The notes under the pieces: model-generated
The model's input: only the letters and a program-made list of their open reading frames with translations
Databases searched by the model: none
What the model was told of the DNA's origin: nothing
Assembly: GCA_025359915.1 (NCBI GenBank)
Contig: JANYDE010000058.1
Span: forward strand, 1-38,733
DNA length: 38,733 bases
Direction: 5' to 3'
DNA from: Chamaesiphon sp. 336R_metabinner_41
Lineage (GTDB): Bacteria > Cyanobacteriota > Cyanobacteriia > Cyanobacteriales > Chamaesiphonaceae
Shown here: piece by piece, positions 1 through 8,286 of the stretch
Position numbering within the stretch: position 1 is the first letter of the stretch
Layout of the letters: each line of letters opens with the position of its first letter
Program-made: the position numbers and the translations under genes

Positions 1-441
1 GCGGTCGAACAGAATGGCTTAAACATACTTAAATCTTCACAAAACTCATGCTTAGTGACATGGTCATAGATTTACTTTTATTGCTAGAATATAATTAGCT
101 AAGGTCGTCAAACTGAGTATCTAAGCCAAAGCTTAGTTTTGATTGAGCATCGCAAGTAATTATTGGGCAGATCTTAATCGATTGGATCGATAATTGCTTT
201 ACCGTAAGGGGTTGCTTTCATCCACAAAAATTGGCTATATTTCTTGGCAATAACAACACTGATGATTGTCATGACGCGCACGGGATGTGCGCTTTGTTTA
301 AGCCTCTTTGAGGGAGAGCGGTGTTGCTCGTTTCACCTAAAGGATGGAAAACAGTAATCTGAGACACTTTTATACAGGTCATAGATTTGTGTAGATTTAG
401 TTCACCCCTTACCAGCCACCTGGATTAACAATATCGCCTTC
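1..441. other. Gene-free left edge
   Basis: I see no convincing coding frame here. The stretch is AT-rich in its first 250 bases and contains one terminator-like hairpin, listed separately. The short string GGTCATAGATTT occurs twice (about 61 and 377). The region may be the tail of a gene or RNA that begins outside the window, but nothing visible proves that. Confidence 0.5.
276..299 (+). terminator. Probable rho-independent terminator
   Basis: A perfect 6-bp GC-only stem (GCGCAC / GTGCGC) closes a 5-base loop GGGAT and is followed at once by TTTGTTT. It would end a plus-strand transcript entering from the left. No gene is visible upstream inside the window. Confidence 0.5.
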
Positions 442-714
442 ATGCAGCAGCCCAACAATTCCTTCATGGACTTTGTGAATGCAGCCTACATCAATGCAGC
501 CGCCGCTTCCCTCTCCAACGACCTGCTCTTCGTCGCCACCGCTGCATCGATGTTTATGGTCATCGAAGGACGGCGCGTCGGCGTTCGTTACGTCTGGCTC
601 TACCTCATTTTCTCTGCCCTCGTCGCCATCAGCGTCACATTCCCCCTATTCCTCCTCGCCCGACACCTCAAGCTCACCAACACCCAACCCGAACAAATTA
701 CCACCGAAGCTTAG
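442..714 (+). CDS. DUF2834-like small membrane protein, possibly N-terminally truncated
   Basis: A 90-residue protein with two hydrophobic segments (about residues 25-45 and 50-74) separated by a basic loop, EGRRVGVRYVW. The pattern of a polar helix, a charged turn, then a second helix ending LFLLARHL resembles small DUF2834 membrane proteins, which usually carry another N-terminal hydrophobic helix. Here the frame is open back to a TAG at 382-384 and reads plausible protein (PLPATWINNIAF) before the first ATG, but there is no usable start and no Shine-Dalgarno sequence. The gene may therefore have lost its 5' end, or it may start at this ATG. No function is known; family assignment is from memory of the pattern. 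Confidence 0.5.
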   Translation: MQQPNNSFMDFVNAAYINAAAASLSNDLLFVATAASMFMVIEGRRVGVRYVWLYLIFSALVAISVTFPLFLLARHLKLTNTQPEQITTEA

Positions 715-1029
715 AAAAATCCCCTCCTCTGCGTTGGCGATAGCCGGCCTTTGGCACAGGCAGACGCTACGCGTTGGCGCAGCCTTGCCTTGGCATTACG
801 GAGCGGCGACTTTATTCTGGGGTTCCCCCAGAATAAAAAACCGACAAGACAGGGGTGCCCGTCAGGGCAGCACATTTATAGTGCGGGTGGGTAGATCTCC
901 GCAACACCCCCATCTCCCCCACCCATAAAGCAAGCGCGAATGATACCATAAATAGATAAGAAAGCTGTAAAGATATAAATACTTCAGCACTCATCTTTTT
1001 AGATTAAACGGAACCCTCGCTTGCCCACT
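715..1029. repeat. Repeat-filled spacer before secA
   Basis: About 315 bases without a gene. It contains a GCGTTGGCG-type palindromic repeat (about 730-810), a hairpin at 814-834 (9-bp stem around ATTCTGGGG with loop TTC) that begins a motif also found at 26481-26517, and a GGGTGGGTAGATCTCCGCAACA motif (about 883-905) related to sequence at about 22658-22677. A GGAA at 1009-1012 lies a good distance before a TTG at 1021 but far from the secA ATG. Confidence 0.6.
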
Positions 1030-3825
1030 ATGCTGAAAAAATTATTTGGCGATCCCAACGTTCGCAAACTTAAAAAGTATCAACCGATTGTTGCTGAAAT
1101 TACGCTCCTAGAAGAAGAAATCCAGGAACTCAGCGACGAACAACTCAAAGGGAAAACCACAGAATTCAAGCGCAGACTGGAGCAAGCGAATAATGATGAG
1201 GAAGAAAAAGAACTTTTAGACGAACTCCTCCCCGAAGCCTTTGCCGTAGTTCGCGAAGCTGGTAAGCGCGTCCTCGGCTTGCGGCACTTCGACGTGCAAA
1301 TGCTGGGGGGTATGGTGCTCCATGAAGGACAGATTGCCGAAATGAAGACTGGAGAAGGTAAAACTCTGGTAGCGACCCTTCCAGCCTATTTAAACGCCCT
1401 TACAGGTAAAGGCGTTCACGTCATCACCGTGAATGATTACCTGGCGAGACGGGATGCGGAGTGGATGGGACAAGTTCACCGCTTCTTGGGTTTATCAGTT
1501 GGATTGATTCAATCAGGGATGAACCCCCCAGAGCGGAAGAAAAATTATAACTGTGATGTTACCTATGCAACTAACAGTGAATTAGGCTTTGATTATTTAC
1601 GCGATAACATGGCGGAAGCAATGGGCGAAGTCGTTCAGCGTCCGTTTAATTTCTGCGTCATTGACGAGGTTGACTCGATTCTGATTGACGAAGCACGGAC
1701 ACCATTGATTATTTCGGGACAAGTTGAACGTCCAACTGAGAAATATCTTCAGGCTGCTGATATCGCCCGTGGTTTGAATAAAGAAAACCATTATGAAGTT
1801 GATGAAAAAGCGCGAAATGTGCTACTTTCCGATGAAGGTTTTGCCGAAGCAGAGCGGCTACTCGGTGTAACGGATCTGTATGATGAAGCTGATCCTTGGG
1901 CGCACTATATTTTTAACGCGATTAAAGGGAAGGAACTATTTATTCGTGACGTTCATTACATTATCATGAATGACGAAATCACGATCGTCGATGAATTTAC
2001 CGGACGGGTATTATCGGGAAGACGTTGGAGCGACGGCTTACACCAAGCAGTGGAAGCCAAGGAAAAGGTCAAAATTCAGAACGAAACCCAAACTCTAGCG
2101 ACGATTACCTATCAAAACTTCTTCTTGCTCTACCCTAAATTAGGTGGGATGACAGGTACAGCCAAAACCGAAGAAGTCGAGCTGGAAAAAACCTATAAAA
2201 TCCAAGTTACTGTCATGCCCACCAATCGGGTGCGTCAACGGTACGATTTTCCTGATGTCGTCTACAAAACCGAAGAAGCTAAATGGCGAGCTGTCGCCCA
2301 AGAATGTCTGGAAATGCACAATACCGGACGACCTGTGCTCGTTGGTACTACCAGTATTGAAAAATCCGAAATTCTCTCCACCCTCTTGAACCAACTGGAA
2401 ATCCCCCATCAACTCCTGAATGCGAAACCAGAGAACGTCGAACGGGAATCGGAAATCGTCGCTCAAGCTGGACGTAAAGGAGCGGTCACGATCGCGACTA
2501 ACATGGCCGGACGCGGAACGGATATCATCTTAGGTGGTAACTCCGATTATATGGCGCGCCTCAAGTTGCGGGAATACCTGATGCCCCGCGTCGTCGCCCC
2601 TGAAGACGATGGCAATATGAGTCCCACTACCGTCGCCGCCGCCCAACAAAGCAAGGCTTCTGGCAAAGGTTTCGCATCTGGCAAAAAAGCCAAAACCTGG
2701 AAAGCATCCCCCGATATTTTCCCCACCGACATCGCCAAGGAAACTGAAGCGATGCTCAAAGATGCGGTTAACTTCGCCGTTGGACACTATGGCGAACGCA
2801 GCCTCTCCGAACTCGACGCAGAAGAAGTAATCGCCGTCGCCTGCGAAAAAGCACCCACCGAAATCGAAGCCATCCAAAGACTGCGGAACGTCTATAAAGC
2901 CGTCCGCAAAGAATACGATGCTTTTACCTCTGTCGAACACGACGAAGTGCTAAATAATGGTGGCTTACACGTAGTCGGTACCGAACGCCATGAATCCCGC
3001 CGAGTAGACAATCAACTACGCGGTCGTGCGGGTCGTCAGGGTGATAAAGGCTCGACTAAGTTCTTCCTCAGTTTAAAGGATCCTTTGATGCAAATCTTCG
3101 GTGGCGATCGAGTCAGTGGCTTAATGGATGCCTTCCGTGTTGAAGAAGACATGCCCATCGAGTCCAAAATGCTCACCAACAGCCTCGAAGGTGCTCAGAA
3201 AAAAGTCGAAACTTACTACTACGACATCCGCAAACAGGTATTTGAATACGACGAAGTGATGAACAATCAACGTCGCGCCATCTATGCCGAACGCCGTCGC
3301 GTCCTCGAAGGTCAAGACCTCAAAGAACAAGTGGTAAAATACGCCGAGCGGACAATGGATGATATCGTCAACGCCTACGTCGAGCCAGACTTACCCCCAG
3401 AAGAATGGAACCTCGAAGGCTTAGTCTCCAAATCGCGGGAATTTGTCAATCTCTTCAACGATTTGACCCCCGCCCAAATTGAAGACATGACTTACGACGA
3501 AATCAAAGTCTTCATGCGCGAAGAAGTCCGCCGCGCCTACGATATCAAAGAAACCGATATCGACAAAGTTCAAGCCGGACTAATGCGCCAAGCCGAACGC
3601 TTCTTCATCCTCCAACAAATCGACACCCTCTGGCGCGAACATCTCCAATCGATGGATGCCCTCCGCGAATCAGTCGGTTTACGGGGGTACGGTCAAAAAG
3701 ATCCGTTGATTGAGTACAAGCAGGAAGGTTATGAGATGTTCCTGGAAATGATGACGGATATTCGCCGGAATGTGGTCTACTCGATGTTCCAATTCTCACC
3801 CGAACGTCAAGCCCAAGCAGCGTAG
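1030..3825 (+). CDS. secA: Preprotein translocase motor ATPase SecA
   Basis: SecA drives export of unfolded precursors through SecYEG by ATP hydrolysis, and in cyanobacteria serves both plasma and thylakoid membranes. The 931-residue protein has Walker A GEGKT at about 108-112, the helicase-type DEVD at 212-215, the preprotein cross-linking region, and the motor-2 motifs [11 protein letters not shown] and [20 protein letters not shown]. The C-terminus ([11 protein letters not shown]) lacks the cysteine-rich zinc tail of E. coli SecA, as is normal for cyanobacteria. An in-frame TTG at 1021 would add three residues and has a better-placed GGAA, but the ATG at 1030 gives the usual start, [10 protein letters not shown]. 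It stands alone, followed by a short hairpin. Confidence 0.97.
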   Translation: MLKKLFGDPNVRKLKKYQPIVAEITLLEEEIQELSDEQLKGKTTEFKRRLEQANNDEEEKELLDELLPEAFAVVREAGKRVLGLRHFDVQMLGGMVLHEGQIAEMKTGEGKTLVATLPAYLNALTGKGVHVITVNDYLARRDAEWMGQVHRFLGLSVGLIQSGMNPPERKKNYNCDVTYATNSELGFDYLRDNMAEAMGEVVQRPFNFCVIDEVDSILIDEARTPLIISGQVERPTEKYLQAADIARGLNKENHYEVDEKARNVLLSDEGFAEAERLLGVTDLYDEADPWAHYIFNAIKGKELFIRDVHYIIMNDEITIVDEFTGRVLSGRRWSDGLHQAVEAKEKVKIQNETQTLATITYQNFFLLYPKLGGMTGTAKTEEVELEKTYKIQVTVMPTNRVRQRYDFPDVVYKTEEAKWRAVAQECLEMHNTGRPVLVGTTSIEKSEILSTLLNQLEIPHQLLNAKPENVERESEIVAQAGRKGAVTIATNMAGRGTDIILGGNSDYMARLKLREYLMPRVVAPEDDGNMSPTTVAAAQQSKASGKGFASGKKAKTWKASPDIFPTDIAKETEAMLKDAVNFAVGHYGERSLSELDAEEVIAVACEKAPTEIEAIQRLRNVYKAVRKEYDAFTSVEHDEVLNNGGLHVVGTERHESRRVDNQLRGRAGRQGDKGSTKFFLSLKDPLMQIFGGDRVSGLMDAFRVEEDMPIESKMLTNSLEGAQKKVETYYYDIRKQVFEYDEVMNNQRRAIYAERRRVLEGQDLKEQVVKYAERTMDDIVNAYVEPDLPPEEWNLEGLVSKSREFVNLFNDLTPAQIEDMTYDEIKVFMREEVRRAYDIKETDIDKVQAGLMRQAERFFILQQIDTLWREHLQSMDALRESVGLRGYGQKDPLIEYKQEGYEMFLEMMTDIRRNVVYSMFQFSPERQAQAA

Positions 3826-3853
3826 AAAGTTATCTTGATGTGATGCTATATCG

Positions 3854-3874
3854 CCGACTTCTTAAAGAAGTCGG
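3854..3874. repeat. Short palindrome downstream of secA
   Basis: A 9-bp perfect stem (CCGACTTCT / AGAAGTCGG) with a TAA loop. This palindrome type is widespread in cyanobacterial spacers. It could help end secA transcription, but only GTTTTAG follows after a GGATAT gap, so it is a weak terminator at best. Confidence 0.6.
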
Positions 3875-3915
3875 GGATATGTTTTAGAAGGTTATCGATC
3901 GACTAAGATAAATAT

Positions 3916-4347
3916 ATGAAAGTATCACAAAGAGCTGCCTCATTAGAATATCTTGAATGGCTTGAATCATTTTACGAGTCAATCATGAGACCTTATGTCG
4001 AACTTACTCATGAATGGGATCGCACTAAATTTCGTGAACACTTTGATCCGAAAATAATCAAAGTAATCCAAGCTGATGGTATCGATATTGGGATGCTCAA
4101 AGTCGAAGAAAGAGATGACTGTATTTATCTTGGTGACATCCAAATCGATATCGCATATCGACGAAAAGGGATTGGTACACAATTAATTGAAACAGTAATT
4201 GGCTCTGGAAATCTATTTAATAAATCCGTCCGACTTCGGGTACTCAAAGGGAAACCAGCCAAAGAATTATATCTCCGCTTAGGATTCAAAGAAATCCAAA
4301 CAATCGATAACGCCTATATTCTGGAAAGAAAAGCCGTAGCTGGGTAG
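3916..4347 (+). CDS. GNAT-family N-acetyltransferase
   Basis: A 143-residue protein of the usual size for a single GNAT domain, which transfers an acetyl group from acetyl-CoA to an amine. The acetyl-CoA binding motif A is clear: IQIDIAYRRKGIGTQLIE, with the R-x-x-G-x-G loop at about residues 86-91. The C-terminal part, AKELYLRLGFKEI, is the family's closing helix and strand. No signal peptide or membrane segment. The substrate cannot be told from sequence. No clear Shine-Dalgarno sequence precedes the ATG. It lies alone between two repeat-bearing spacers. Confidence 0.85.
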   Translation: MKVSQRAASLEYLEWLESFYESIMRPYVELTHEWDRTKFREHFDPKIIKVIQADGIDIGMLKVEERDDCIYLGDIQIDIAYRRKGIGTQLIETVIGSGNLFNKSVRLRVLKGKPAKELYLRLGFKEIQTIDNAYILERKAVAG

Positions 4348-4351
4348 AGCA

Positions 4352-4438
4352 GAGCGTTGGCGGAGCCTCTCCGTTATGAGGCAACCTAACTAACATACAA
4401 ACATCCTAGAAATGTTGGGTTTCATTCTTCAACCCAAC
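4352..4438. repeat. Palindromic repeats after the GNAT gene
   Basis: Two elements. At 4352-4383 is a GCGTTGGCGGAGCC motif running into CTCTCCGTTATGAGGC, the reverse complement of the type seen at 30142-30163 (CTCTCCGAGAGGCTACGCC). At 4414-4438 is a hairpin with an 8-bp perfect stem (GTTGGGTT / AACCCAAC). Both types are typical of dispersed short repeats in cyanobacterial spacers. Confidence 0.6.
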
Positions 4439-4510
4439 CTACAATTGAATATCATCGTCTGAACTATGATTAGAATGATTAACAGATAGACTATGATTGC
4501 CGTATGGAAT

Positions 4511-4651
4511 TACTCCCTTCCCGCTGGGAGAGTATAGATTACTCTGACTGCACCATTGAACACTGGATCGCAGATATGAATTTTATTCTCTCAAACCTAG
4601 TCATTGCAATCGATTGAAGACAATCTATAGTCTTGTAACGGGAAGGGAGTA
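4511..4651. repeat. Element bounded by 13-bp perfect inverted repeats
   Basis: TACTCCCTTCCCG at 4511-4523 is the exact reverse complement of 4639-4651. The 115-base interior has no reading frame of note. The right copy ends three bases before the stop codon of the minus-strand gene at 4655. No clear target duplication was found. It may be a small nonautonomous mobile element or a long-range fold in the 3' end of that gene's mRNA. Confidence 0.5.
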
Positions 4652-4654
4652 TAC

Positions 4655-5116
4655 TTAGAAACGGAAGCCAGCACCCAGTGTCACGCTAGTATTGCCATTA
4701 TTAAAGGGGATTGCTACAGCACCTAACAAGGAAACGTAATCGCTAATGGTGAAATCTGCGCCAACTTGAGCAAAACCATTGGTAGTAGTAGTGTTATTCG
4801 CTGTTTGGAACTCTACACCCAGTCCGACAAATGGAGTAATTGGTAATGCTGATTGAAGCAAATTCCAGTCGTAAGTAAGACTAGCACCATATTCTGTACC
4901 ACCAGAAGGAAATGTCACAAACGGACGAAGCGCGAAGTTATCAGCGACACCAATTTTACCATCGATCCCAAATACACTGGATCCACCACCGAAGGTGACT
5001 GATGGCGCGACATAATTATTGCCGATACCGCCAGCTAGAGCTGTTTGAGGCGATTGGGTAATTGCCGAAACGATTGCAGCAAAAAGAATTGCGGGGATAA
5101 ATAAAAGCTTTTTCAT
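4655..5116 (-). CDS. Outer-membrane beta-barrel protein (OmpA-like/porin-like fold)
   Basis: A 153-residue protein with a clear signal peptide (MKKLLFIPAILFAAIVSAIT, cleavage probably near TALAG at about 25-29). The mature part is a run of alternating hydrophobic/polar strands rich in Gly, Thr, Asn and aromatic residues, ending GAGFRF with the terminal phenylalanine typical of BAM-assembled barrels. At about 125 residues it suits a small 8-strand barrel. Nothing shows a specific cargo. A bounded inverted-repeat element begins just 3' of the stop codon. Confidence 0.75.
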   Translation of the reverse strand: MKKLLFIPAILFAAIVSAITQSPQTALAGGIGNNYVAPSVTFGGGSSVFGIDGKIGVADNFALRPFVTFPSGGTEYGASLTYDWNLLQSALPITPFVGLGVEFQTANNTTTTNGFAQVGADFTISDYVSLLGAVAIPFNNGNTSVTLGAGFRF

Positions 5117-5209
5117 ATGGGATAATAATTATTGCAGGTATTAATTTAGACGATCGATCCCAAAACTTAGTTCCACTCGCAATTTTTCCGCGCTAGATGG
5201 CTCCGTAAA

Positions 5210-5347
5210 ATGACTCAACACCTCACACCTGAAGTCCGCCAAATTATCGAGCGGGTGCTCCAACTGGAAAAAGACAGGCTCGATCGCAAGAAGAATTCGC
5301 CAATTAATGATGATATCCTTAAAATCATCAAAGAAATTGTCGTATGA
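5210..5347 (+). CDS. 45-residue protein coupled to the SMC-like ATPase
   Basis: A short frame starting MTQHLTPEVRQ and ending IIKEIVV. It is charged, predicted mostly helical, with a central ERVLQLEKDRLDRKK stretch. The stop TGA overlaps the ATG of the next gene as ATGA, which argues that this is a translated leader gene and that the two proteins are made together. No obvious Shine-Dalgarno sequence is present (GGCTCCGTAAAATG). I do not recognise a named family. Likely a small partner or regulator of the ATPase, inferred from coupling only. Confidence 0.6.
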   Translation: MTQHLTPEVRQIIERVLQLEKDRLDRKKNSPINDDILKIIKEIVV

Positions 5348-7407
5348 AGTTGACCACAATTCGCCTCTACAACTTCCGTCAATTTTATGGTGAGACTCCT
5401 GAGATTCATATTGCTACGGATGACGATCGCAATACTACCATCATTCATGGGAATAATGGCGCAGGTAAAACTAGTATTCTCAATGCGTTTACGTGGGTAC
5501 TTTACGAAAAATTTACCGCTGCTTTTGCCGAGTCTCAGCAATTAGTCAATAAACGCGCGATTGCGGAAGCTGATATCGGTACAGCGATTGATAGTTGGGT
5601 TGAAGTCGCCTGGGATCACGATGGGAAGCGTTATCGTGCTAAACGAATGTGTCGCGCCTATAAGCAGGAAACTGGCGTTAATCTTGTCAATAATGAATTG
5701 CTGTATCTCTACATCGGCGATGCTGATGGTAAATGGCTGCATCCTCAACAACCGCCGGATGAAATTATCGGCAGAATTTTACCTGCGAGTTTGCATCAAT
5801 ATTTCTTTTTTGATGGCGAAAGGATCGAGCAAATTGTGCGTCAGGATAAAAGATTAGAAATCGCTGAAGCTACGAAAATATTGCTTGGGGTGGAAGTCTT
5901 AAATCGATCGATAAAACATCTTGCTGAAGCTAAAAAGACGTTAGAAAACGAACTCGCGCAGATTGGCGATACAACTACGAAGGATTTACTTAGATCCCAA
6001 CAGCAGTGTCAACAAGAGATCGATCGAATCGAACAACGTCAAGCTGAAATAATCCAAGAAATTGCTAACTTTAAACAGATTGAACAAGAGATCGATCGAT
6101 ATCTACTCGAACTTACAGCCGCTAAAGCTACTCAATTACAACGACAAGAATTAGAACGAACTAAAGCTACCCATCAAACCCAGCTTCGTCAGGCTCAGAC
6201 GGCGATTAAGCAATTAATTTCGACTCAAGCGCATACAGTTTTACTGGCAGATCTAACTAAAGACTTCCAAACAATTGTAGCTGAATTACGCGATCGAGGT
6301 GAACTAAATCAAGGTATCTCCCGCGAATTCCTCAGTCAACTCCTCCACCATCAGAATTGTCTGTGCGGCACGAAATTGAGTCCTAAGACTGCCGCCTATA
6401 TCCAAGTCCAAAACTGGCTGTCTCGTGCCAGTATTGCAGTGATTGAAGAGACAACCATGCGGCTGATTACCCAAGTTGAAGATCTCGAAACTAAAGGGGC
6501 TGACTTCTGGAAATCGATCGATCTTCAGCAGCAAATAGTCAGTACGGCTAGAGCTGAGATTAGTCAGTTAGAGCTAAAAATAGACAATCTCGAATTGCAG
6601 CTTCGTCAAGATACGAATGTTGAGATTAGTAGTCTCCAAAAACGTCTCGATGATATCGAAGTAAAAGTTCGTGATTTAACTCTCAGTCAAGGACAGAATA
6701 AACAGCAAATTATCCATCTCGAAGGACAAATTCAATCACTAGCGAAACAAATTGCTAAACAACAAACAAATTTAGATAGACAAAACCTCGCCCATCGTCG
6801 GCTCCAAGCAGCGACGACAGCAATAGCCGAATTAACCACCATTCGCCATCAACAAGAACAACAATTTCGGCTCGATCTCGAACAGCGTGTCCAGCAGATT
6901 TTTCAAACAATTTCAGTTACGCCATATCTACCAAAGATCACCGAAAAGTACGAACTAATGTTAGTCGAAAATACTAGAGGTGTGGAAACTACTGTCGCCG
7001 CATCTACAGGTGAAAATCAGATTCTCAGTCTGTCATTTATTGGCGGTATTATCGATCGAGTCCGCACCTGGAGCGAACAAAAATTGCTCGCAGTTCCAGA
7101 AAGCAATACCTTCCCGATCGTGATGGATTCACCGTTTGGCAGTCTCGATCGAATCTCCCGTCGTCAAATCGCCCAAATCTTACCCCAATTAGCAAATCAG
7201 CTCGTAGTCCTCGTGACCAAAACGCAATGGCGGGACGAAGTAGAAACCGAAATGCAGCCAAAGATTGGCAGACAATATCTCTTAACTTACTATACGTCTA
7301 AATTAGATTGTCCTGAAGATTACCTAGATATTAATAATCAGCGTTATCCCTTAATTAAGCATAGTCCCAATGACTTCGACTATACCGAAATCATCGAAAT
7401 AACATAA
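5344..7407 (+). CDS. SMC/Rad50-like AAA ATPase resembling DndD
   Basis: A 687-residue protein with the split-ATPase layout of Rad50, RecF and DndD. The N-terminal head (FRQFYGETPEI, Walker A GNNGAGKT at 36-43) is followed by a long coiled coil from about 190 to 540, rich in Gln, Glu and Leu. The coil is interrupted at 339-342 by a CxCG zinc-hook-like motif (CLCG). The C-terminal head has an ABC-signature region near LSLSFIGGIID and Walker B/D-loop VMDSPFGSLD with Asp595. The FFFDGERIE and KILLGVEVL motifs are those of DndD-type proteins of phosphorothioate DNA modification. No dndB, dndC or dndE gene is present, so a DndD function is not shown; DNA repair or phage defence are alternatives. 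It follows the 45-residue gene by ATGA overlap and precedes birA by 4 bases. Confidence 0.85.
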   Translation: MKLTTIRLYNFRQFYGETPEIHIATDDDRNTTIIHGNNGAGKTSILNAFTWVLYEKFTAAFAESQQLVNKRAIAEADIGTAIDSWVEVAWDHDGKRYRAKRMCRAYKQETGVNLVNNELLYLYIGDADGKWLHPQQPPDEIIGRILPASLHQYFFFDGERIEQIVRQDKRLEIAEATKILLGVEVLNRSIKHLAEAKKTLENELAQIGDTTTKDLLRSQQQCQQEIDRIEQRQAEIIQEIANFKQIEQEIDRYLLELTAAKATQLQRQELERTKATHQTQLRQAQTAIKQLISTQAHTVLLADLTKDFQTIVAELRDRGELNQGISREFLSQLLHHQNCLCGTKLSPKTAAYIQVQNWLSRASIAVIEETTMRLITQVEDLETKGADFWKSIDLQQQIVSTARAEISQLELKIDNLELQLRQDTNVEISSLQKRLDDIEVKVRDLTLSQGQNKQQIIHLEGQIQSLAKQIAKQQTNLDRQNLAHRRLQAATTAIAELTTIRHQQEQQFRLDLEQRVQQIFQTISVTPYLPKITEKYELMLVENTRGVETTVAASTGENQILSLSFIGGIIDRVRTWSEQKLLAVPESNTFPIVMDSPFGSLDRISRRQIAQILPQLANQLVVLVTKTQWRDEVETEMQPKIGRQYLLTYYTSKLDCPEDYLDINNQRYPLIKHSPNDFDYTEIIEIT

Positions 7408-7411
7408 TCAG

Positions 7412-8200
7412 ATGGAACGTCAAAAAATATTAGATTTGCTAGCAGAAGATCGAGATTTAGGACTAGATATAAACATCCATATCTTCGATACATTGACATC
7501 CACTAATGATAAATTAGCGCAATTAATTGCCGAAGAAAATGCACCTCCAGGTACAGTAGTAATTGCTAGAACTCAAACAGCCGGACGGGGACAACGGGGT
7601 AGCACTTGGGATTCAGGTGAAGGCGGTTTATACATGTCAATGTCTATAGCCCCTGATTTATTAGCAATAAACGTCCATCAATTAACAGTTGGATTAGTGT
7701 GGGGAATTGCAGATCAATTAAGACAGCAAAAAATCCCCGTCTGGATAAAATGGCCTAACGATCTAATTTTAGCTGATCGAAAATTAGGCGGAATTTTAAC
7801 TCAAACCCGCATCGCTCAAGGTAAAATTCACCAGGCGATTGTCGGTGTGGGGATTAATTATGCTAACCCAGTCGAAGGAAAAGCAATAAATTTAGCTCCC
7901 AGTAAGGATTGTCAGCCAAATTACGGAAATATTCCCATTCAGATGTTAACAAGCTGTACGATTAGGGGAATTATAAGTGGGTATAAACGTTGCACTCCAG
8001 CAACGATCGACAGCCTGCTGTCGGACTATCTTGAACTACTCAATGCTCGTGGAAGTTCTGTAATAGTGGATGGTAAGTTAGGAACTGTTTTGGGGATCTC
8101 ACCACAAGGAGAGTTGCACATCGGGTTTACAACTGCCGCTGAGATAACGGAAACGTATCTTATTCCTGGTACATTCACATTAGGCTACGAGAATTTGTGA
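7412..8200 (+). CDS. birA: Biotin--[acetyl-CoA-carboxylase] ligase
   Basis: Attaches biotin to the carrier protein of acetyl-CoA carboxylase through biotinyl-AMP, the first need of fatty-acid synthesis. The 262-residue protein has the biotin/ATP-binding loop GRGQRGSTWDS, the catalytic KWPNDLIL strand, GGILTQ and VGVGINYAN. The C-terminal SH3-like domain ends GKLGTVLGISPQGELHI. There is no N-terminal helix-turn-helix, so it is the monofunctional type without repressor activity. It starts 4 bases after the SMC-like ATPase stop codon and is probably co-transcribed with it, though the two functions have no known link. Confidence 0.93.
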   Translation: MERQKILDLLAEDRDLGLDINIHIFDTLTSTNDKLAQLIAEENAPPGTVVIARTQTAGRGQRGSTWDSGEGGLYMSMSIAPDLLAINVHQLTVGLVWGIADQLRQQKIPVWIKWPNDLILADRKLGGILTQTRIAQGKIHQAIVGVGINYANPVEGKAINLAPSKDCQPNYGNIPIQMLTSCTIRGIISGYKRCTPATIDSLLSDYLELLNARGSSVIVDGKLGTVLGISPQGELHIGFTTAAEITETYLIPGTFTLGYENL

Positions 8201-8286
8201 CTTCGGACATACGCGAAATTAATTGGTTTTGCTATGCTGGGGCGAACGAATAGTTCTGAACTGGACTGCGTTAAATTAAAATAACT

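Noticed and set aside
812-994. 60-codon minus-strand frame before secA
   Set aside because: It is read through the repeat motif, whose second copy at 26.5 kb gives a similar peptide (VLSFFYSGG) by chance.
2530-2940. 136-codon frame on the minus strand inside secA
   Set aside because: Shadow frame of a highly conserved gene; no independent support.
4348-4654. A tRNA or small RNA gene among the palindromes
   Set aside because: The stems are of dispersed-repeat type and no cloverleaf or CCA-type end is visible.
5344-7407. Calling the ATPase dndD outright
   Set aside because: No other dnd genes are present, and Rad50/SbcC- or defence-type SMC proteins share the visible motifs.
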